Shown here in pieces: positions 22,538-30,932 of a DNA stretch of 64,000 nt (positions are counted from its first letter, which is position 1; each line of letters begins with the position of its first letter). Both the position numbers and the translations under genes were made by a program. Source of the DNA: an uncultured Clostridia bacterium (GTDB taxonomy: Bacteria; Bacillota; Clostridia; Christensenellales; Aristaeellaceae). The notes under the pieces were generated by a model. That model was not told the origin of the DNA. It saw only the letters and a program-made list of their open reading frames with translations, and did not search any database. The stretch is from NCBI GenBank assembly GCA_934630705.1, contig CAKTWP010000005.1, positions 1 through 64,000 of the forward strand. The letters run 5' to 3'.

Positions 22538-23773
22538 ATGAACACATTCGATGTATTGATCATCGGCGGAGGCGCGGCGGGATTAACTGCCGCGCTTTCC
22601 GCATCCGAGGAAGGCGCGCGGGCGGCCGTGCTGGAAGCCGCACCCCGGATTGGACGGAAAATTCTGGCCTCGGGCAACGGGCGATGCAACCTGTGCAACA
22701 TGGGTGCGCCCCGGTATTATGGCGGCCAGAAACTGGCCGAGGCCGTGCTGGCTCAATGCCCGGTTTCCCGGGTGCTGGATTTCTTTCATCAGATCGGGCT
22801 GGTGACCGTGGAGGAAGCCGGAGGACGGGTGTATCCTGCCTGCGGACAGGCTGCCGCCGTGCTGGATACCCTGCGCCGCGCTCTGGATGAACGGGCCGTG
22901 CCGGTAATCTGCGATGCGCCCGCAAAGGCAATTGCCCGGCAGGGGAGAACGTTCGCGGTGGAAACGCCCCAGGGCGTGTTTGCCGCGCCGCGGGTGATCC
23001 TGTGCTGCGGCGGCATAGCCGGAGGAAAGCTGGGCCATGACGGGAGCGCGTATGCGCTGCTGACCGGGCTGGGCCATCATCTGGTGCCGCCTCGCCCGGC
23101 ATTGACCCAATTGGCCACGGAAAAGAGAGCTGTGAAGGGGCTGAGCGGCCTGCGGCTGCCTGCTCGGCTGACACTGTGCGACGGAGAAATGCCGGTCAGC
23201 GCCGCGCAGGGCGAAGTGCTGTTTGCGGATTACGGGGTCAGCGGCGTGTGCGCCATGCAGCTGAGCCGGGATGCGGATGCACTGCTTCGCGCGGGAAAAA
23301 AGCCCATGCTTTACATTGATTTTTCGCCCATGCTGGGATTGGTTCCCCGCATCTATGACCGGGTCGCGCCGGAGGAGCCGCTGCAGAATCTGTCCCGGAT
23401 GGAGGCATTTTTGCGGCAGCGGGCGCATATGCTGGGGCAGGAAGGGCTGCTGTGCGGTCTGGCACCCCGGCTGCTGGCCCAGCGGCTGGAAGGGCTGCGC
23501 CCGGATGCGCTGGCCCGGCGGCTTTGCGCTTTCCCGTGTCCCATCATCGGGGTGCGCGGGTTTGAGAACGCCCAGGTCACGGCGGGCGGATTGGCTGCCG
23601 GGGAATTCATCCCGGAAACGCTGGCGTCCCGCAGGATTCCGGGGCTGTATGCCGCCGGGGAAATGCTGGATGTGGATGGCGATTGCGGCGGCTATAACCT
23701 GCAATTTGCCTTTGCCTCGGGTATTCTGGCAGGCCGGGCGGCGGGCCGAAGCGCGGCCAAGGGCCGGGAATAA
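22538..23773 (+). CDS. HI0933/BaiN-family flavoprotein (NAD(P)/FAD-dependent oxidoreductase)
   Basis: The 411-residue protein begins MNTFDVLIIGGGAAGLTAAL, a Rossmann FAD-binding motif, followed by the family signature GRKILASGNGRCNLCN (about residues 45-60). A central insert domain and a C-terminal FAD-binding block (AGEMLDVDGDCGGYNLQFAF) complete the layout. Length fits the family (about 400-420). The substrate is unknown; BaiN in some gut Clostridia reduces bile-acid intermediates, but most relatives are uncharacterised. ATG 22538 is preferred over GTG 22529, which lies inside the preceding stop region. Confidence 0.88.
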   Translation: MNTFDVLIIGGGAAGLTAALSASEEGARAAVLEAAPRIGRKILASGNGRCNLCNMGAPRYYGGQKLAEAVLAQCPVSRVLDFFHQIGLVTVEEAGGRVYPACGQAAAVLDTLRRALDERAVPVICDAPAKAIARQGRTFAVETPQGVFAAPRVILCCGGIAGGKLGHDGSAYALLTGLGHHLVPPRPALTQLATEKRAVKGLSGLRLPARLTLCDGEMPVSAAQGEVLFADYGVSGVCAMQLSRDADALLRAGKKPMLYIDFSPMLGLVPRIYDRVAPEEPLQNLSRMEAFLRQRAHMLGQEGLLCGLAPRLLAQRLEGLRPDALARRLCAFPCPIIGVRGFENAQVTAGGLAAGEFIPETLASRRIPGLYAAGEMLDVDGDCGGYNLQFAFASGILAGRAAGRSAAKGRE

Positions 23774-23820
23774 CGCGGTATCCTGAATGATCGAACAAGA
23801 CAATCCATGCGGAGGGATTC

Positions 23821-24423
23821 ATGCAGAACGAATTTGTTTCCATCAAGCCCGGAACGCTGCTGGCCCCGGTGCCGGCGGTGATGGTCAGCTGCCAGCGGCC
23901 CAGCGAAAAGCCCAATATTATTACGGTGGCCTGGGCGGGCACGGTGTGCTCTGATCCGCCGATGTGCTCCATCTCTGTGCGCAAGGAACGCTATTCTTAT
24001 GATATTATCCGGGAAACCGGCGAGTTTGTGATCAATCTGTGCGGCCAGGGCCAGCTCAAGGCCATGGATTATTGCGGCGTGCGTTCGGGACGCAATGAGG
24101 ATAAATTTGCCGCCTGTGGCCTGACGGCAGCGTCTGTGGACGGATTAATCGCTCCGGCCATTGCCCAGTGCCCGCTGCACTTGGGGTGCAAGGTGGAATC
24201 CTTTGTGCCGCTGGGAAGCCATGATTTGTTTATCGGCCGCATCACGGCGCTGGGGGTCAGCAAGGCGCTGATGGATGAAAGCGGGCGGATCGACTTTGGG
24301 AAGGCCCAGCTGGTGGCCTATAATCACGGGGTTTATTACGCCCTGGGCCAGGCACTGGGGTTCTTTGGCTATTCCGTGGCCGCCCCGGATGTGCTGGCAC
24401 GACGAATGAAGGAATTAAAATAA
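23821..24423 (+). CDS. flavin reductase-like (FMN-binding) protein
   Basis: The 200-residue protein has the flavin-reductase fold: VPAVMVSCQRPSEKPNIITVAW, the PPMCSISVRKERYSYDII segment and TGEFVINLCG, characteristic of FMN-binding flavoredoxin-type proteins. The ending YALGQALGFFGYSV is typical of the clostridial branch. It probably binds FMN and passes electrons from NAD(P)H or a redox partner; the partner is unknown. GGAGGG precedes the ATG by 5 bases. It follows the flavoprotein gene by 47 bases and may form an operon with it. Confidence 0.85.
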   Translation: MQNEFVSIKPGTLLAPVPAVMVSCQRPSEKPNIITVAWAGTVCSDPPMCSISVRKERYSYDIIRETGEFVINLCGQGQLKAMDYCGVRSGRNEDKFAACGLTAASVDGLIAPAIAQCPLHLGCKVESFVPLGSHDLFIGRITALGVSKALMDESGRIDFGKAQLVAYNHGVYYALGQALGFFGYSVAAPDVLARRMKELK

Positions 24424-24793
24424 GCCGGCATGCAGATTCAGCATGGCGGCGCTGCGTTGGGGAATTCCTTGTGCCGGGGCTGCGAACAGGTTCCACGTTC
24501 CCCTGATCGGGATTCATGAACGGCCTGCTTTGCGATGTGCCTTTGAGCGCGTTTCGTTTTTCCTGGGTGGGTGTGAAAAGGGGGAGCGCACACGCCGTTT
24601 TCAGAAATGGCCTCTGTTCACAGAAAAAACACACGCCCTGCTGCCCCAGATCCGCCAGCGATTCAAATGGCCCTGTTCACAGGGAAAATACTTCTATTTC
24701 GCCGATTTGGGCGTTAGTTAGATAATGACTCCATGCTCACAGGGAAAAAACTCTTCCAGGGCGGGAAAGGCATGCCCCTGAAAAGCGAACATG
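24424..24793. other. intergenic region with spaced short repeats
   Basis: No gene is visible; short open frames here lack ribosome sites and domain signals. Three similar blocks lie at 24615, 24674 and 24734, sharing TG(T/C)TCACAG(G/A)(G/A)AAAA. The spacing is 59-60 bases. An expected terminator for the flavin reductase gene is not obvious. Confidence 0.45.
24615..24750. repeat. three imperfect 16-17-bp repeats at about 60-bp spacing
   Basis: TGTTCACAGAAAAAAC (24615), TGTTCACAGGGAAAATAC (24674) and TGCTCACAGGGAAAAAAC (24734). The sequences between them are unrelated. Three degenerate copies are too few and too short for a CRISPR array; they may be protein-binding sites or a decayed repeat. 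Confidence 0.5.
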
Positions 24794-24837
24794 AAAAAAG
24801 AGACTGCTGCACGATGAATCCGTGCAACAGCCTCTTT
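24794..24837 (-). terminator. rho-independent terminator of rpsU
   Basis: A 17-bp stem with two G.T pairs (arms 24797-24813 and 24821-24837) is followed on the minus strand by TTTTTT. The pairing is better in the minus-strand RNA than in the plus-strand one. Confidence 0.85.
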
Positions 24838-24853
24838 CGTTAGAAGAAGGAAA

Positions 24854-25027
24854 TTAATACTTCCGCTTCCGGGCAGCTTCCGCCTTCTTCTTGCGCTTCA
24901 CGCTGGGCTTTTCGTAATGCTCACGCTTACGAACTTCAGCCAGAACGCCCGCGCGCGCACACTGACGCTTAAAACGCTTCAGAGCACTCTCCAAAGACTC
25001 GTTTTTGTTGACATGAACCTCAGACAC
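24854..25027 (-). CDS. rpsU: 30S ribosomal protein bS21
   Basis: The 57-residue protein starts at GTG 25027 (VSEVHVNKNESLESALKRFK), with GGGAGGG seven bases upstream; a longer frame would place extra residues before the conserved start. The sequence matches bS21 throughout, including GVLAEVRKREHYEKPS and the basic tail KKAEAARKRKY. The protein sits on the 30S platform and helps in initiation. It has its own strong promoter and terminator, separate from hinT. Confidence 0.95.
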   Translation of the reverse strand: MSEVHVNKNESLESALKRFKRQCARAGVLAEVRKREHYEKPSVKRKKKAEAARKRKY

Positions 25028-25117
25028 TTGTTTTCCCTCCCTTCGCACATCTCGCCTGCAAACAACACCGTTTTCACGGCGCGACGCCGATCTACGGCGG
25101 ATGGCGACCGTACCGCT

Positions 25118-25146
25118 ATTATACTGCTTTCAGTCGTTCGCGTCAA
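25118..25146 (-). promoter_or_regulatory. promoter of rpsU
   Basis: TTGACG, 17 bases, TATAAT on the minus strand, about 90 bases before the GTG start. Confidence 0.85.
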
Positions 25147-25210
25147 CAGGTTTTTCAAAGGTTCAAACTATTTTACAGTTTTATGAAGATTCAGGAAATT
25201 ATTTTCCCTT

Positions 25211-25552
25211 TTACGCCATTTCGTCCGCCATCTGCCGGCCACCGAGAATATGGAAATGCAGATGGGGCACGCTCTGGCAGGCGTCGGGGCCGCAATTGGA
25301 AACCACCCGATAGCCCTTTTCCAGCTTCTCCTGAGCGGCGATCTTGGGGATGGCCCGAAGCATGGCGGCCAGCGCGTTATCCGGCAGCGCAGCGGCCTCG
25401 GTCAGGTTCGCCACATGGGCCTTGGATACCACCAGCACATGGGTGGGCGCCTGGGGATGGATATCCCGGAAGGCATAGCAGAATTCATCCTCATAAACCT
25501 TGGCAGAGGGGATGTCCCCTGCCACGATCTTGCAAAACAGGCAATCGCTCAT
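25211..25552 (-). CDS. HIT family nucleotide-binding protein (HinT-like)
   Basis: The 113-residue protein has the HIT signature HLHFHILGG with the three conserved histidines (about 97-101) and an N-terminal CLFCKIVAGDIPSAKVYED block typical of bacterial HinT. It probably hydrolyses adenosine phosphoramidates or similar nucleotides as a small homodimer in the cytoplasm. It follows the PHP gene by 20 bases on the minus strand, in one transcription unit with pepF. GGAGAG lies just before the start. Confidence 0.93.
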   Translation of the reverse strand: MSDCLFCKIVAGDIPSAKVYEDEFCYAFRDIHPQAPTHVLVVSKAHVANLTEAAALPDNALAAMLRAIPKIAAQEKLEKGYRVVSNCGPDACQSVPHLHFHILGGRQMADEMA

Positions 25553-25572
25553 GATGCTCTCCTTTCGCCGCT

Positions 25573-26490
25573 TCAGCGGCCTTCATCCAGAAAAATGGGA
25601 TTGGTCCAGGCCTGGCGGCCCTGAGCGTCCACCACCTCGGCGCGGATATAGCTGCTGCCGGGACGCACCTTGATCTGCCCGGCGCGCATGTCTGCGCCGC
25701 TGATTTCCCGATAGGGCACCCGGAAGTGCCGGAAACGAATCCGGCTCACCGGGGAACAGATCACATTGGCGACCCCGTCCTCCACATAGAAATCATAGAT
25801 TTCCGGGCCGCAGGAGGCATAGAACGCGCCGGCTTTCAGCGCCTGCAAAATGGCGGGCACGTTTTTTTCGGCCTTCACCCGGATGAACCCCAGCCCGTGC
25901 TGGCACACCGCATGGCCGTCATCCGTGGCCACGCCGTAAATCCGCCGTCCGTGGCAGAGCAGCTCATCCCAGTAGGCGGCGTGGCTGTCCAGCCCATCCT
26001 CCACCACGCAGCCGCTGTTCCAAATTTCCATCAGGGAAAAGCCGTGCATCTCCTCGATTTCGCTCACGCCCGTGCCGCTCCATTCAGGATGGCACAGAAT
26101 GGGCAGATTGCCCGCAGCGGCCACCTGATCGATCAGCGCCTGAGCTTCGCCGGTGTGGGAAATCTGGAGGGAGGGAAAGACCTGATCCTGGGAAAAGCCG
26201 TTGCCCGTTTCCGGGCCTAAGGATACGATGTGGACGCAGTGCACCCCGGGGTCGGGGATGTTTGCGTCCAGCTCCATGGCGGGAAGAATCAGCAGATCCG
26301 AGCCGGGAGCGAAGTTTTGATAGTTGTAGATGCGGTGATCGGTCAGCGCCAGAAAATCAAAGCCGGCGCTTTCAAACACACGGATGACCATTTCCGGGGT
26401 GCCGCTGCCGTCGGAGCGGGTGGTATGGCAATGCAGATTGCCCTTGAGGAAACGCCCGGGAGCATCAAAGGCAGCCTGACGAATCAGCAT
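25573..26490 (-). CDS. PHP domain metal-dependent phosphoesterase
   Basis: The 305-residue protein has the PHP motifs in order: NLHCHTTRSDG (about 19-29), LTDHRIYN, ELDANI, a central CHPEWSG and C-terminal ATDDGHA. These histidines and aspartates bind a cluster of metal ions. Stand-alone PHP proteins hydrolyse phosphomonoesters or nucleotides; the substrate here is unknown. About 80 residues after the PHP core, with YIRAEVVDAQGRQAWTNPIF, form an extra beta-rich end of a type also seen in other bacterial PHP proteins. The gene lies between pepF and hinT in a minus-strand operon. Confidence 0.85.
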   Translation of the reverse strand: MLIRQAAFDAPGRFLKGNLHCHTTRSDGSGTPEMVIRVFESAGFDFLALTDHRIYNYQNFAPGSDLLILPAMELDANIPDPGVHCVHIVSLGPETGNGFSQDQVFPSLQISHTGEAQALIDQVAAAGNLPILCHPEWSGTGVSEIEEMHGFSLMEIWNSGCVVEDGLDSHAAYWDELLCHGRRIYGVATDDGHAVCQHGLGFIRVKAEKNVPAILQALKAGAFYASCGPEIYDFYVEDGVANVICSPVSRIRFRHFRVPYREISGADMRAGQIKVRPGSSYIRAEVVDAQGRQAWTNPIFLDEGR

Positions 26491-26523
26491 GGGAATCCTC
26501 CTTTCATTTGCGCCCGGAGCGCA

Positions 26524-28317
26524 TTACGCCTGCAGCAGCTTTTCCAGATCCTTCACCGTTTCGGCAAACACCTGCAGCGCATCGTGCACCGCATCAGGCT
26601 TTTCCATATCCACGCCGGCATAGCGCAGCGCCTCAATGGGGGGCACGGAGCAGCCCGCGGACAGGAAACGCTTGTAATCGGCCACGGCCTTGTCCCCTTC
26701 CCGGAGAATGCGGCTGGCGATGGCCACGGCGGCGGAGAAGCCGGTGGCGTACTGGTAGACGTAGAAGTTGCGATAGAAGTGGGGGATGCGCATCCATTCC
26801 ACCTTCACCACGTCGTCCACATGGCAGCCCGCGCCGTAATACTTTTCATTCAGGGCATAATACACGGCGTTGAGCGCTTCGCTGGTGAGGGCCTCGCCCC
26901 GCTCATACATGGCGTGGGCTTCCTTTTCAAAGGCGGCGAACATGGTCTGGCGGAACACGGTGGTACGGAATTCTTCCAGCAGCTGATTGCACAGGAACGC
27001 CGCAGCCTTGGGCTGATCCTGATACTTCTTCATCAGATGCCGCATCAGCAGCACTTCGTTGCACGTGGACGCCACTTCTGCCACGAACAGAGAATACTCG
27101 GCCTTGGGGAAGGGCTGAGTGGAATTGCTGTAATAGGAATGCATGGCGTGGCCCAGCTCATGGGCCAGGGTCATGGCGCCGCCCAGATCGTCGGTATGGT
27201 TCAGCAGCACATAGGGATGCACCCCGTAGCAGGCATTGGAATACGCGCCGGAGCATTTGGCCTTGTTTTCATATACGTCCACCCAGCCGCCTTCATAGCC
27301 CTCCCGCAGCTTGGCGATATATTCTTCGCCCAGGGGAGCAAGGCCCTCGCAGACCAGATCGAAGGCTTCCGGATAGGTCATCTTCATGTCGAAATCGCTG
27401 ATGATGGGCACGTACAGATCATACAGATGCAGCTCCTCCACGCCCAGGGTTTCCCTGCGCAGCTTCAGATATTCCGCCATCACCGGCAGCGCGGCTTCCA
27501 CCTGGGAAAGCAGGTTGTCGTACACGGATTCGGGAATTTCCAAAGGATCCAGAGACGCCTGACGGGCGGAAGCATAATGCCGTGCCCGGGCGCGGAACAC
27601 ATCGCCCTTCACCGAGCCGGCATAGGTGGCGGTGAGGGTGGCGGAGAATTTTTCAAAGGTGCCGTGCAGCGCTTCGAAGGCTTCCTTGCGAATCTCCCGG
27701 TTCCGGCTGCGGATCAGCAGGCTGTAATTGCCATGGGTCAGCTGATGCTTTTCTCCGTCCTCCATGGTCACCTGGGGCAGGGGCAGATCCACATCATTGA
27801 ACATGGAGAAAATATCGCTGGGCGCGCCCAGCACTTCGCCGGCAGCCGCCAGCAGGGCCTCCTGCTCCGCAGGCAGGGTATGGGGCTTTTCCCGGATGAG
27901 CAGACGGATCACTTCGGAATAATCCGCGAAATCCGGCGCTTTTGCCAGCGCCTCCAGCGCTTTCTCGGGCATGGCCAGCAGCTCGGGGCTGAGGAACGCG
28001 CAGGCGCTGCCCACGGCCACGATCAGGGAATCCACCCGCGCCGCCAGCGCCTGCCGGGCGGGATCGCTGCCGTCCTCGTCCTTGTGCATGTATGCATACG
28101 CCGCCAGCCGCCCGATCAGCTGATAGAGGGCGTAGGTGTCCCGGATAGCCTGCTTGGGATCCTCCGCCGCGTGGCCCTGCCACTTCTTCACGGCTTCCAC
28201 CCCGTCCTTCACCTTGGCAAAGTCCGCCTCAAAGGCTTCCGCCGACGCATAAATATCATTCAAATGCCATTGCCACCGGGGATCCATGTCCGCACGGTTT
28301 TTCAGTTCGTGAGCCAT
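26524..28317 (-). CDS. pepF: oligoendopeptidase F (M3B metallopeptidase)
   Basis: The 597-residue protein matches M3 family oligoendopeptidases in length and layout: an N-terminal helical part (KNRADMDPRWQWHLNDIYAS), the zinc-binding HELGHAMHSYYS motif (about residues 378-389) and a later glutamate in the EVASTCNEVLL helix. It degrades oligopeptides in the cytoplasm. CAGGAGG lies 7 bases before the ATG. It heads the minus-strand group pepF-PHP-hinT; a TACAAT box lies just upstream but the -35 is weak. The opposite strand has a very long open frame, a by-product of GC bias. Confidence 0.95.
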   Translation of the reverse strand: MAHELKNRADMDPRWQWHLNDIYASAEAFEADFAKVKDGVEAVKKWQGHAAEDPKQAIRDTYALYQLIGRLAAYAYMHKDEDGSDPARQALAARVDSLIVAVGSACAFLSPELLAMPEKALEALAKAPDFADYSEVIRLLIREKPHTLPAEQEALLAAAGEVLGAPSDIFSMFNDVDLPLPQVTMEDGEKHQLTHGNYSLLIRSRNREIRKEAFEALHGTFEKFSATLTATYAGSVKGDVFRARARHYASARQASLDPLEIPESVYDNLLSQVEAALPVMAEYLKLRRETLGVEELHLYDLYVPIISDFDMKMTYPEAFDLVCEGLAPLGEEYIAKLREGYEGGWVDVYENKAKCSGAYSNACYGVHPYVLLNHTDDLGGAMTLAHELGHAMHSYYSNSTQPFPKAEYSLFVAEVASTCNEVLLMRHLMKKYQDQPKAAAFLCNQLLEEFRTTVFRQTMFAAFEKEAHAMYERGEALTSEALNAVYYALNEKYYGAGCHVDDVVKVEWMRIPHFYRNFYVYQYATGFSAAVAIASRILREGDKAVADYKRFLSAGCSVPPIEALRYAGVDMEKPDAVHDALQVFAETVKDLEKLLQA

Positions 28318-28384
28318 ATTGCTATCCTCCTGGTAATTTATTTCCGCTTCTATTGTAGCACGAAACTGCGTGGAAGAAAAGCGG

Positions 28385-28418
28385 ATAATAAAAAATGAAG
28401 GGCTTGCAGCCCTTCATT
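28385..28418 (-). terminator. rho-independent terminator downstream of nth
   Basis: A 10-bp stem AATGAAGGGC / GCCCTTCATT (28394-28403, 28409-28418) is followed on the minus strand by TTTTTTATT. It lies about 80 bases after nth ends. Confidence 0.85.
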
Positions 28419-28498
28419 GCATCCTGCTTTACGGATAGTGGCTTTTTCGACCGCCTGAGGGAAGCGGTAGAAAGCTTTCTCGATATGCTGGGGCATAT

Positions 28499-29125
28499 TT
28501 ATAACCCCGTTTTTCCTTCCGGGCAATACTGCCGCAGGGTACAGTGGGCGCAGTCCGGCTTCTGGGAATGGCAGACCCGGCGGCCGTGGAAGATCAGCCA
28601 GTGGTGCGCCTCCCGCCAGTCCTCCTGCGGGATCGCGGCCATGAGCTGCCGCTCCACCTCATCCGGCGTTTTCCCATCGGCCAGCCCCAAACGATGGCTC
28701 ACCCGGAACACATGCGTGTCCACCGGCATGGCCGGAATGCCAAAGGCAAAGGCGCGCACCACATTGGCCGTCTTTCGGCCTACGCCGGGAAGGGCGGTGA
28801 GCGCGTCCATATCCGAGGGCACCTGGCCCCCATACTTCTCCATGATCATCCGGCAGGCCGCCACAATGTTGCTGGCCTTGGACTTGAACCCGCAGCTTTT
28901 CACATACGGAAACAGAATCTCCGGCGTGGTGGCGGCCATGGCCTGCACATCCGGGAAATCCCGGAATACCGCAGGAGTGACCATGTTCACCCGCTGATCC
29001 GTGCACTGGGCGGACAGAATCGTGGCCACCAGCGTCTCATAGGGGTTGGAAAAATGCAGCTCGGGCGTGGTGTCCGGATAGAGCCTGCGCAGCTCCCGCA
29101 GAATTTCATCTTTGGCAGGGTTCAT
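28499..29125 (-). CDS. nth: endonuclease III (DNA glycosylase/AP lyase)
   Basis: The 208-residue protein shows the helix-hairpin-helix LPGVGRKTANVV with the catalytic lysine (about 118), the catalytic aspartate in PVDTHVFRVSHR (about 136) and the four-cysteine iron-sulphur motif C-x6-C-x2-C-x5-C near the end (VCHSQKPDCAHCTLRQYC). It removes oxidised pyrimidines and cuts the abasic site. The start codon directly abuts the folT stop (TAA ATG), so nth is co-transcribed with it. Confidence 0.96.
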   Translation of the reverse strand: MNPAKDEILRELRRLYPDTTPELHFSNPYETLVATILSAQCTDQRVNMVTPAVFRDFPDVQAMAATTPEILFPYVKSCGFKSKASNIVAACRMIMEKYGGQVPSDMDALTALPGVGRKTANVVRAFAFGIPAMPVDTHVFRVSHRLGLADGKTPDEVERQLMAAIPQEDWREAHHWLIFHGRRVCHSQKPDCAHCTLRQYCPEGKTGL

Positions 29126-29644
29126 TTATTTCACCGCTCTTTCCAGCACCGGCCGATACCGGCACAGCAGATACAGCACCAGCACGTAAACCGGATACGC
29201 AATGGCGTTCACGGTGAGCCGGGTGACGATATACTGGCTGGTGCGGGCATAGCCCATCAGGTACGCCCAGAGCGTGTTCAGCCCCGCATAGCACACCAGC
29301 GATACCAGCGCCTGGCACAGCAGCAGCCGGCCCAGACGGGGCTTTTCCCTGCCCAGAAACAGGCCGTAAAACAGGCCGGTGAGCAGCGCAGTCAGGGTAT
29401 AGCCGAAAAAGAAATCGCCGGTGCTGAAAATCAGCGCGCCGATAATATCCCCCACAACGGCCACTGCCATGGCAGGCACCGGGCCGAACAGCATCCCCGT
29501 GACCGCAATGGGCACAAACCCGAAGGACAGCTCCAGCACCTTGGGAATGATGGGAAATTTCATGATTTCCGCCATCACAATGTTCAGCGCCGTGAGCATC
29601 GCCAGAATGGTTAAATCCTTGACCTTTAAGGAACGCAGCCGCAT
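29126..29644 (-). CDS. folT: ECF transporter S component, folate-type (FolT-like)
   Basis: The 172-residue membrane protein starts at MRLRSLKVKDLTILAML (ATG 29644), with AGGGGGG seven bases upstream. About six membrane segments are visible, and the FGFVPIAVTGMLFGPVPAMAV and VGDIIGALIFSTGDFFFGYTL blocks are typical of FolT/ECF S components. It binds folate and docks with shared EcfA/EcfT energising proteins that are not encoded in this window. Folate is the usual substrate of this clade but another vitamin is possible. It is tightly coupled to nth. Confidence 0.85.
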   Translation of the reverse strand: MRLRSLKVKDLTILAMLTALNIVMAEIMKFPIIPKVLELSFGFVPIAVTGMLFGPVPAMAVAVVGDIIGALIFSTGDFFFGYTLTALLTGLFYGLFLGREKPRLGRLLLCQALVSLVCYAGLNTLWAYLMGYARTSQYIVTRLTVNAIAYPVYVLVLYLLCRYRPVLERAVK

Positions 29645-29768
29645 GGGCATCCCCCCTCGAAAGATAATACGGCATATTATAACACGGATGGGCAGGAAAC
29701 GCCATAGGCAAAATGCGCGGCTTCCTCCCATATGGAAACGCGTTTCATCGCGTATTCTCATGGCCCCT

Positions 29769-29798
29769 GCATAACCCGTTCTTCCCGGTGCCATACTG
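29769..29798 (+). promoter_or_regulatory. candidate sigma-G promoter upstream of sigG
   Basis: GCATA, 18 bases and CATACTG match the published sigma-G pattern (GHATR-N18-CATWHTA) at all but the last position. It lies 26 bases before the sigG start, leaving room for the GGAGGAGGG ribosome site. sigG is known to autoregulate in Bacillus; that it does here is inference. Confidence 0.45.
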
Positions 29799-29823
29799 CA
29801 TATGAACGGAGGAGGGATGCAGG

Positions 29824-30609
29824 ATGGCGACAAGCAAGGTGGAGATTTGCGGGGTGGATACATCCACGCTGCCGGTGCTTTCCAATGAACGGATGCGGGA
29901 GCTGTTTCCCCTGGTGCATGGGGGCGATCAGGCGGCGCGGGAAGAGTTTATCCGCGGCAATCTGCGGCTGGTGCTCAGCGTGGTGCAGCGGTTCAATCAT
30001 CGGGGAGAAAATGTGGACGACCTGTTTCAGGTGGGCTGCATCGGGCTGATGAAGGCGCTGGACAACTTTGACGTGACCCAGAATGTGCGCTTTTCCACCT
30101 ATGCCGTGCCCATGATTATCGGGGAAATCCGGCGCTATCTGCGGGATAATAATCCCATCCGGGTAAGCCGTTCGCTGCGGGACACCGCGTATAAGGCCCT
30201 GCAGGCCCGGGACCGGCTGGTGATCGCCCTGAACCGGGAACCCACCATGGCCGAAATGGCCCAGGAGCTGGGCGTGCCCCAGGAGGATGTGGTGTTTGCG
30301 CTGGAGGCCATTCAGGATCCCATCTCCCTGTTTGAGCCGGTGTATAACGATGGGGGCGACGCCATCTATATTATGGATCAGGTGAAGGACGATAAGGACC
30401 GGGACGAAAGCTGGCTGGAGAAAATCGCCATTAAGGAGGCCATGCGCCGCCTGAACGACCGGGAAAAGAAAATTCTCAGGCTGCGTTTTTTCGAGGGCCG
30501 CACCCAGATGGAGGTGGCGGGGGAGATCGGCATTTCGCAGGCACAGGTTTCCCGGCTGGAGAAAAACGCGCTGCTGCATATGCGCAAATACGTGAGCAGC
30601 GAGGAATAA
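29824..30609 (+). CDS. sigG: RNA polymerase sporulation sigma factor SigG
   Basis: The 261-residue protein starts KVEICGVDTSTLPVLSNE and keeps the region 2 block ENVDDLFQVGCIGLMKALDN, followed by FDVTQNVRFSTYAVPMII, region 3 RDTAYKALQARDRL and region 4 GRTQMEVAGEIGISQAQVSR. The opening V-E-I-C-G-V-D-T is diagnostic of SigG rather than SigF. It directs late forespore genes such as germination receptors and SASPs, so the host is an endospore former. It stands alone, divergent from folT, rather than behind spoIIGA-sigE as in Bacillus. Confidence 0.97.
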   Translation: MATSKVEICGVDTSTLPVLSNERMRELFPLVHGGDQAAREEFIRGNLRLVLSVVQRFNHRGENVDDLFQVGCIGLMKALDNFDVTQNVRFSTYAVPMIIGEIRRYLRDNNPIRVSRSLRDTAYKALQARDRLVIALNREPTMAEMAQELGVPQEDVVFALEAIQDPISLFEPVYNDGGDAIYIMDQVKDDKDRDESWLEKIAIKEAMRRLNDREKKILRLRFFEGRTQMEVAGEIGISQAQVSRLEKNALLHMRKYVSSEE

Positions 30610-30648
30610 AGATGGGTTTTTCAAGCGGATTTCCCCCGCGTCTTTGGC

Positions 30649-30677
30649 TTGACAGCGCGGGGGATTCCTTTTATAAT
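30649..30677 (+). promoter_or_regulatory. promoter of the hisS-aspS operon
   Basis: TTGACA, 17 bases, TATAAT: a perfect consensus promoter, 40 bases after the sigG stop and just upstream of the T-box leader. Confidence 0.9.
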
Positions 30678-30683
30678 AGGGGA

Positions 30684-30917
30684 GAAACGGGCCATGACGG
30701 GACGAGATCCGCACGCGTGGGCAAAGAGAGCGGGGCCACTGGCTGAAAGCCCTGCGCCGCAACGCGGATGAGACACCCCCGAGCCTTCCCGCCTGATGGC
30801 GGGCGCTGATCCGCGTTATCGGATACAAAAGCGGCGCCGGGCGAAAGCCGGGCGCAAGCAGGGTGGCACCGCGAAGGAAGCTTCGTCCCATGCGCAATGG
30901 CATGGGCGTATTTTTTT
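30684..30917 (+). promoter_or_regulatory. T-box leader specific for tRNA-His
   Basis: The T-box sequence AGGGTGGCACCGCG lies at 30860-30873. A terminator stem CCCATGC/GCATGGG (30887-30893, 30900-30906) is followed by seven T. In the specifier loop, GATGAGACACCCCCGAGCC, the codon CAC (30774-30776) fits histidine, the product of the next gene. Uncharged tRNA-His would pair with the specifier and the T-box bulge and stabilise the antiterminator, so transcription of hisS-aspS rises when histidine is short. Confidence 0.95.
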
Positions 30918-30932
30918 AAGGAGGGATCGGAT

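Noticed and set aside
24615..24750. CRISPR array
   Set aside because: Only three short, degenerate repeats without a cas gene or a leader.
26230..28398. 722-residue plus-strand open frame opposite pepF and the PHP gene
   Set aside because: pepF and PHP motifs are unambiguous on the minus strand; the plus-strand product has no domain and no ribosome site.
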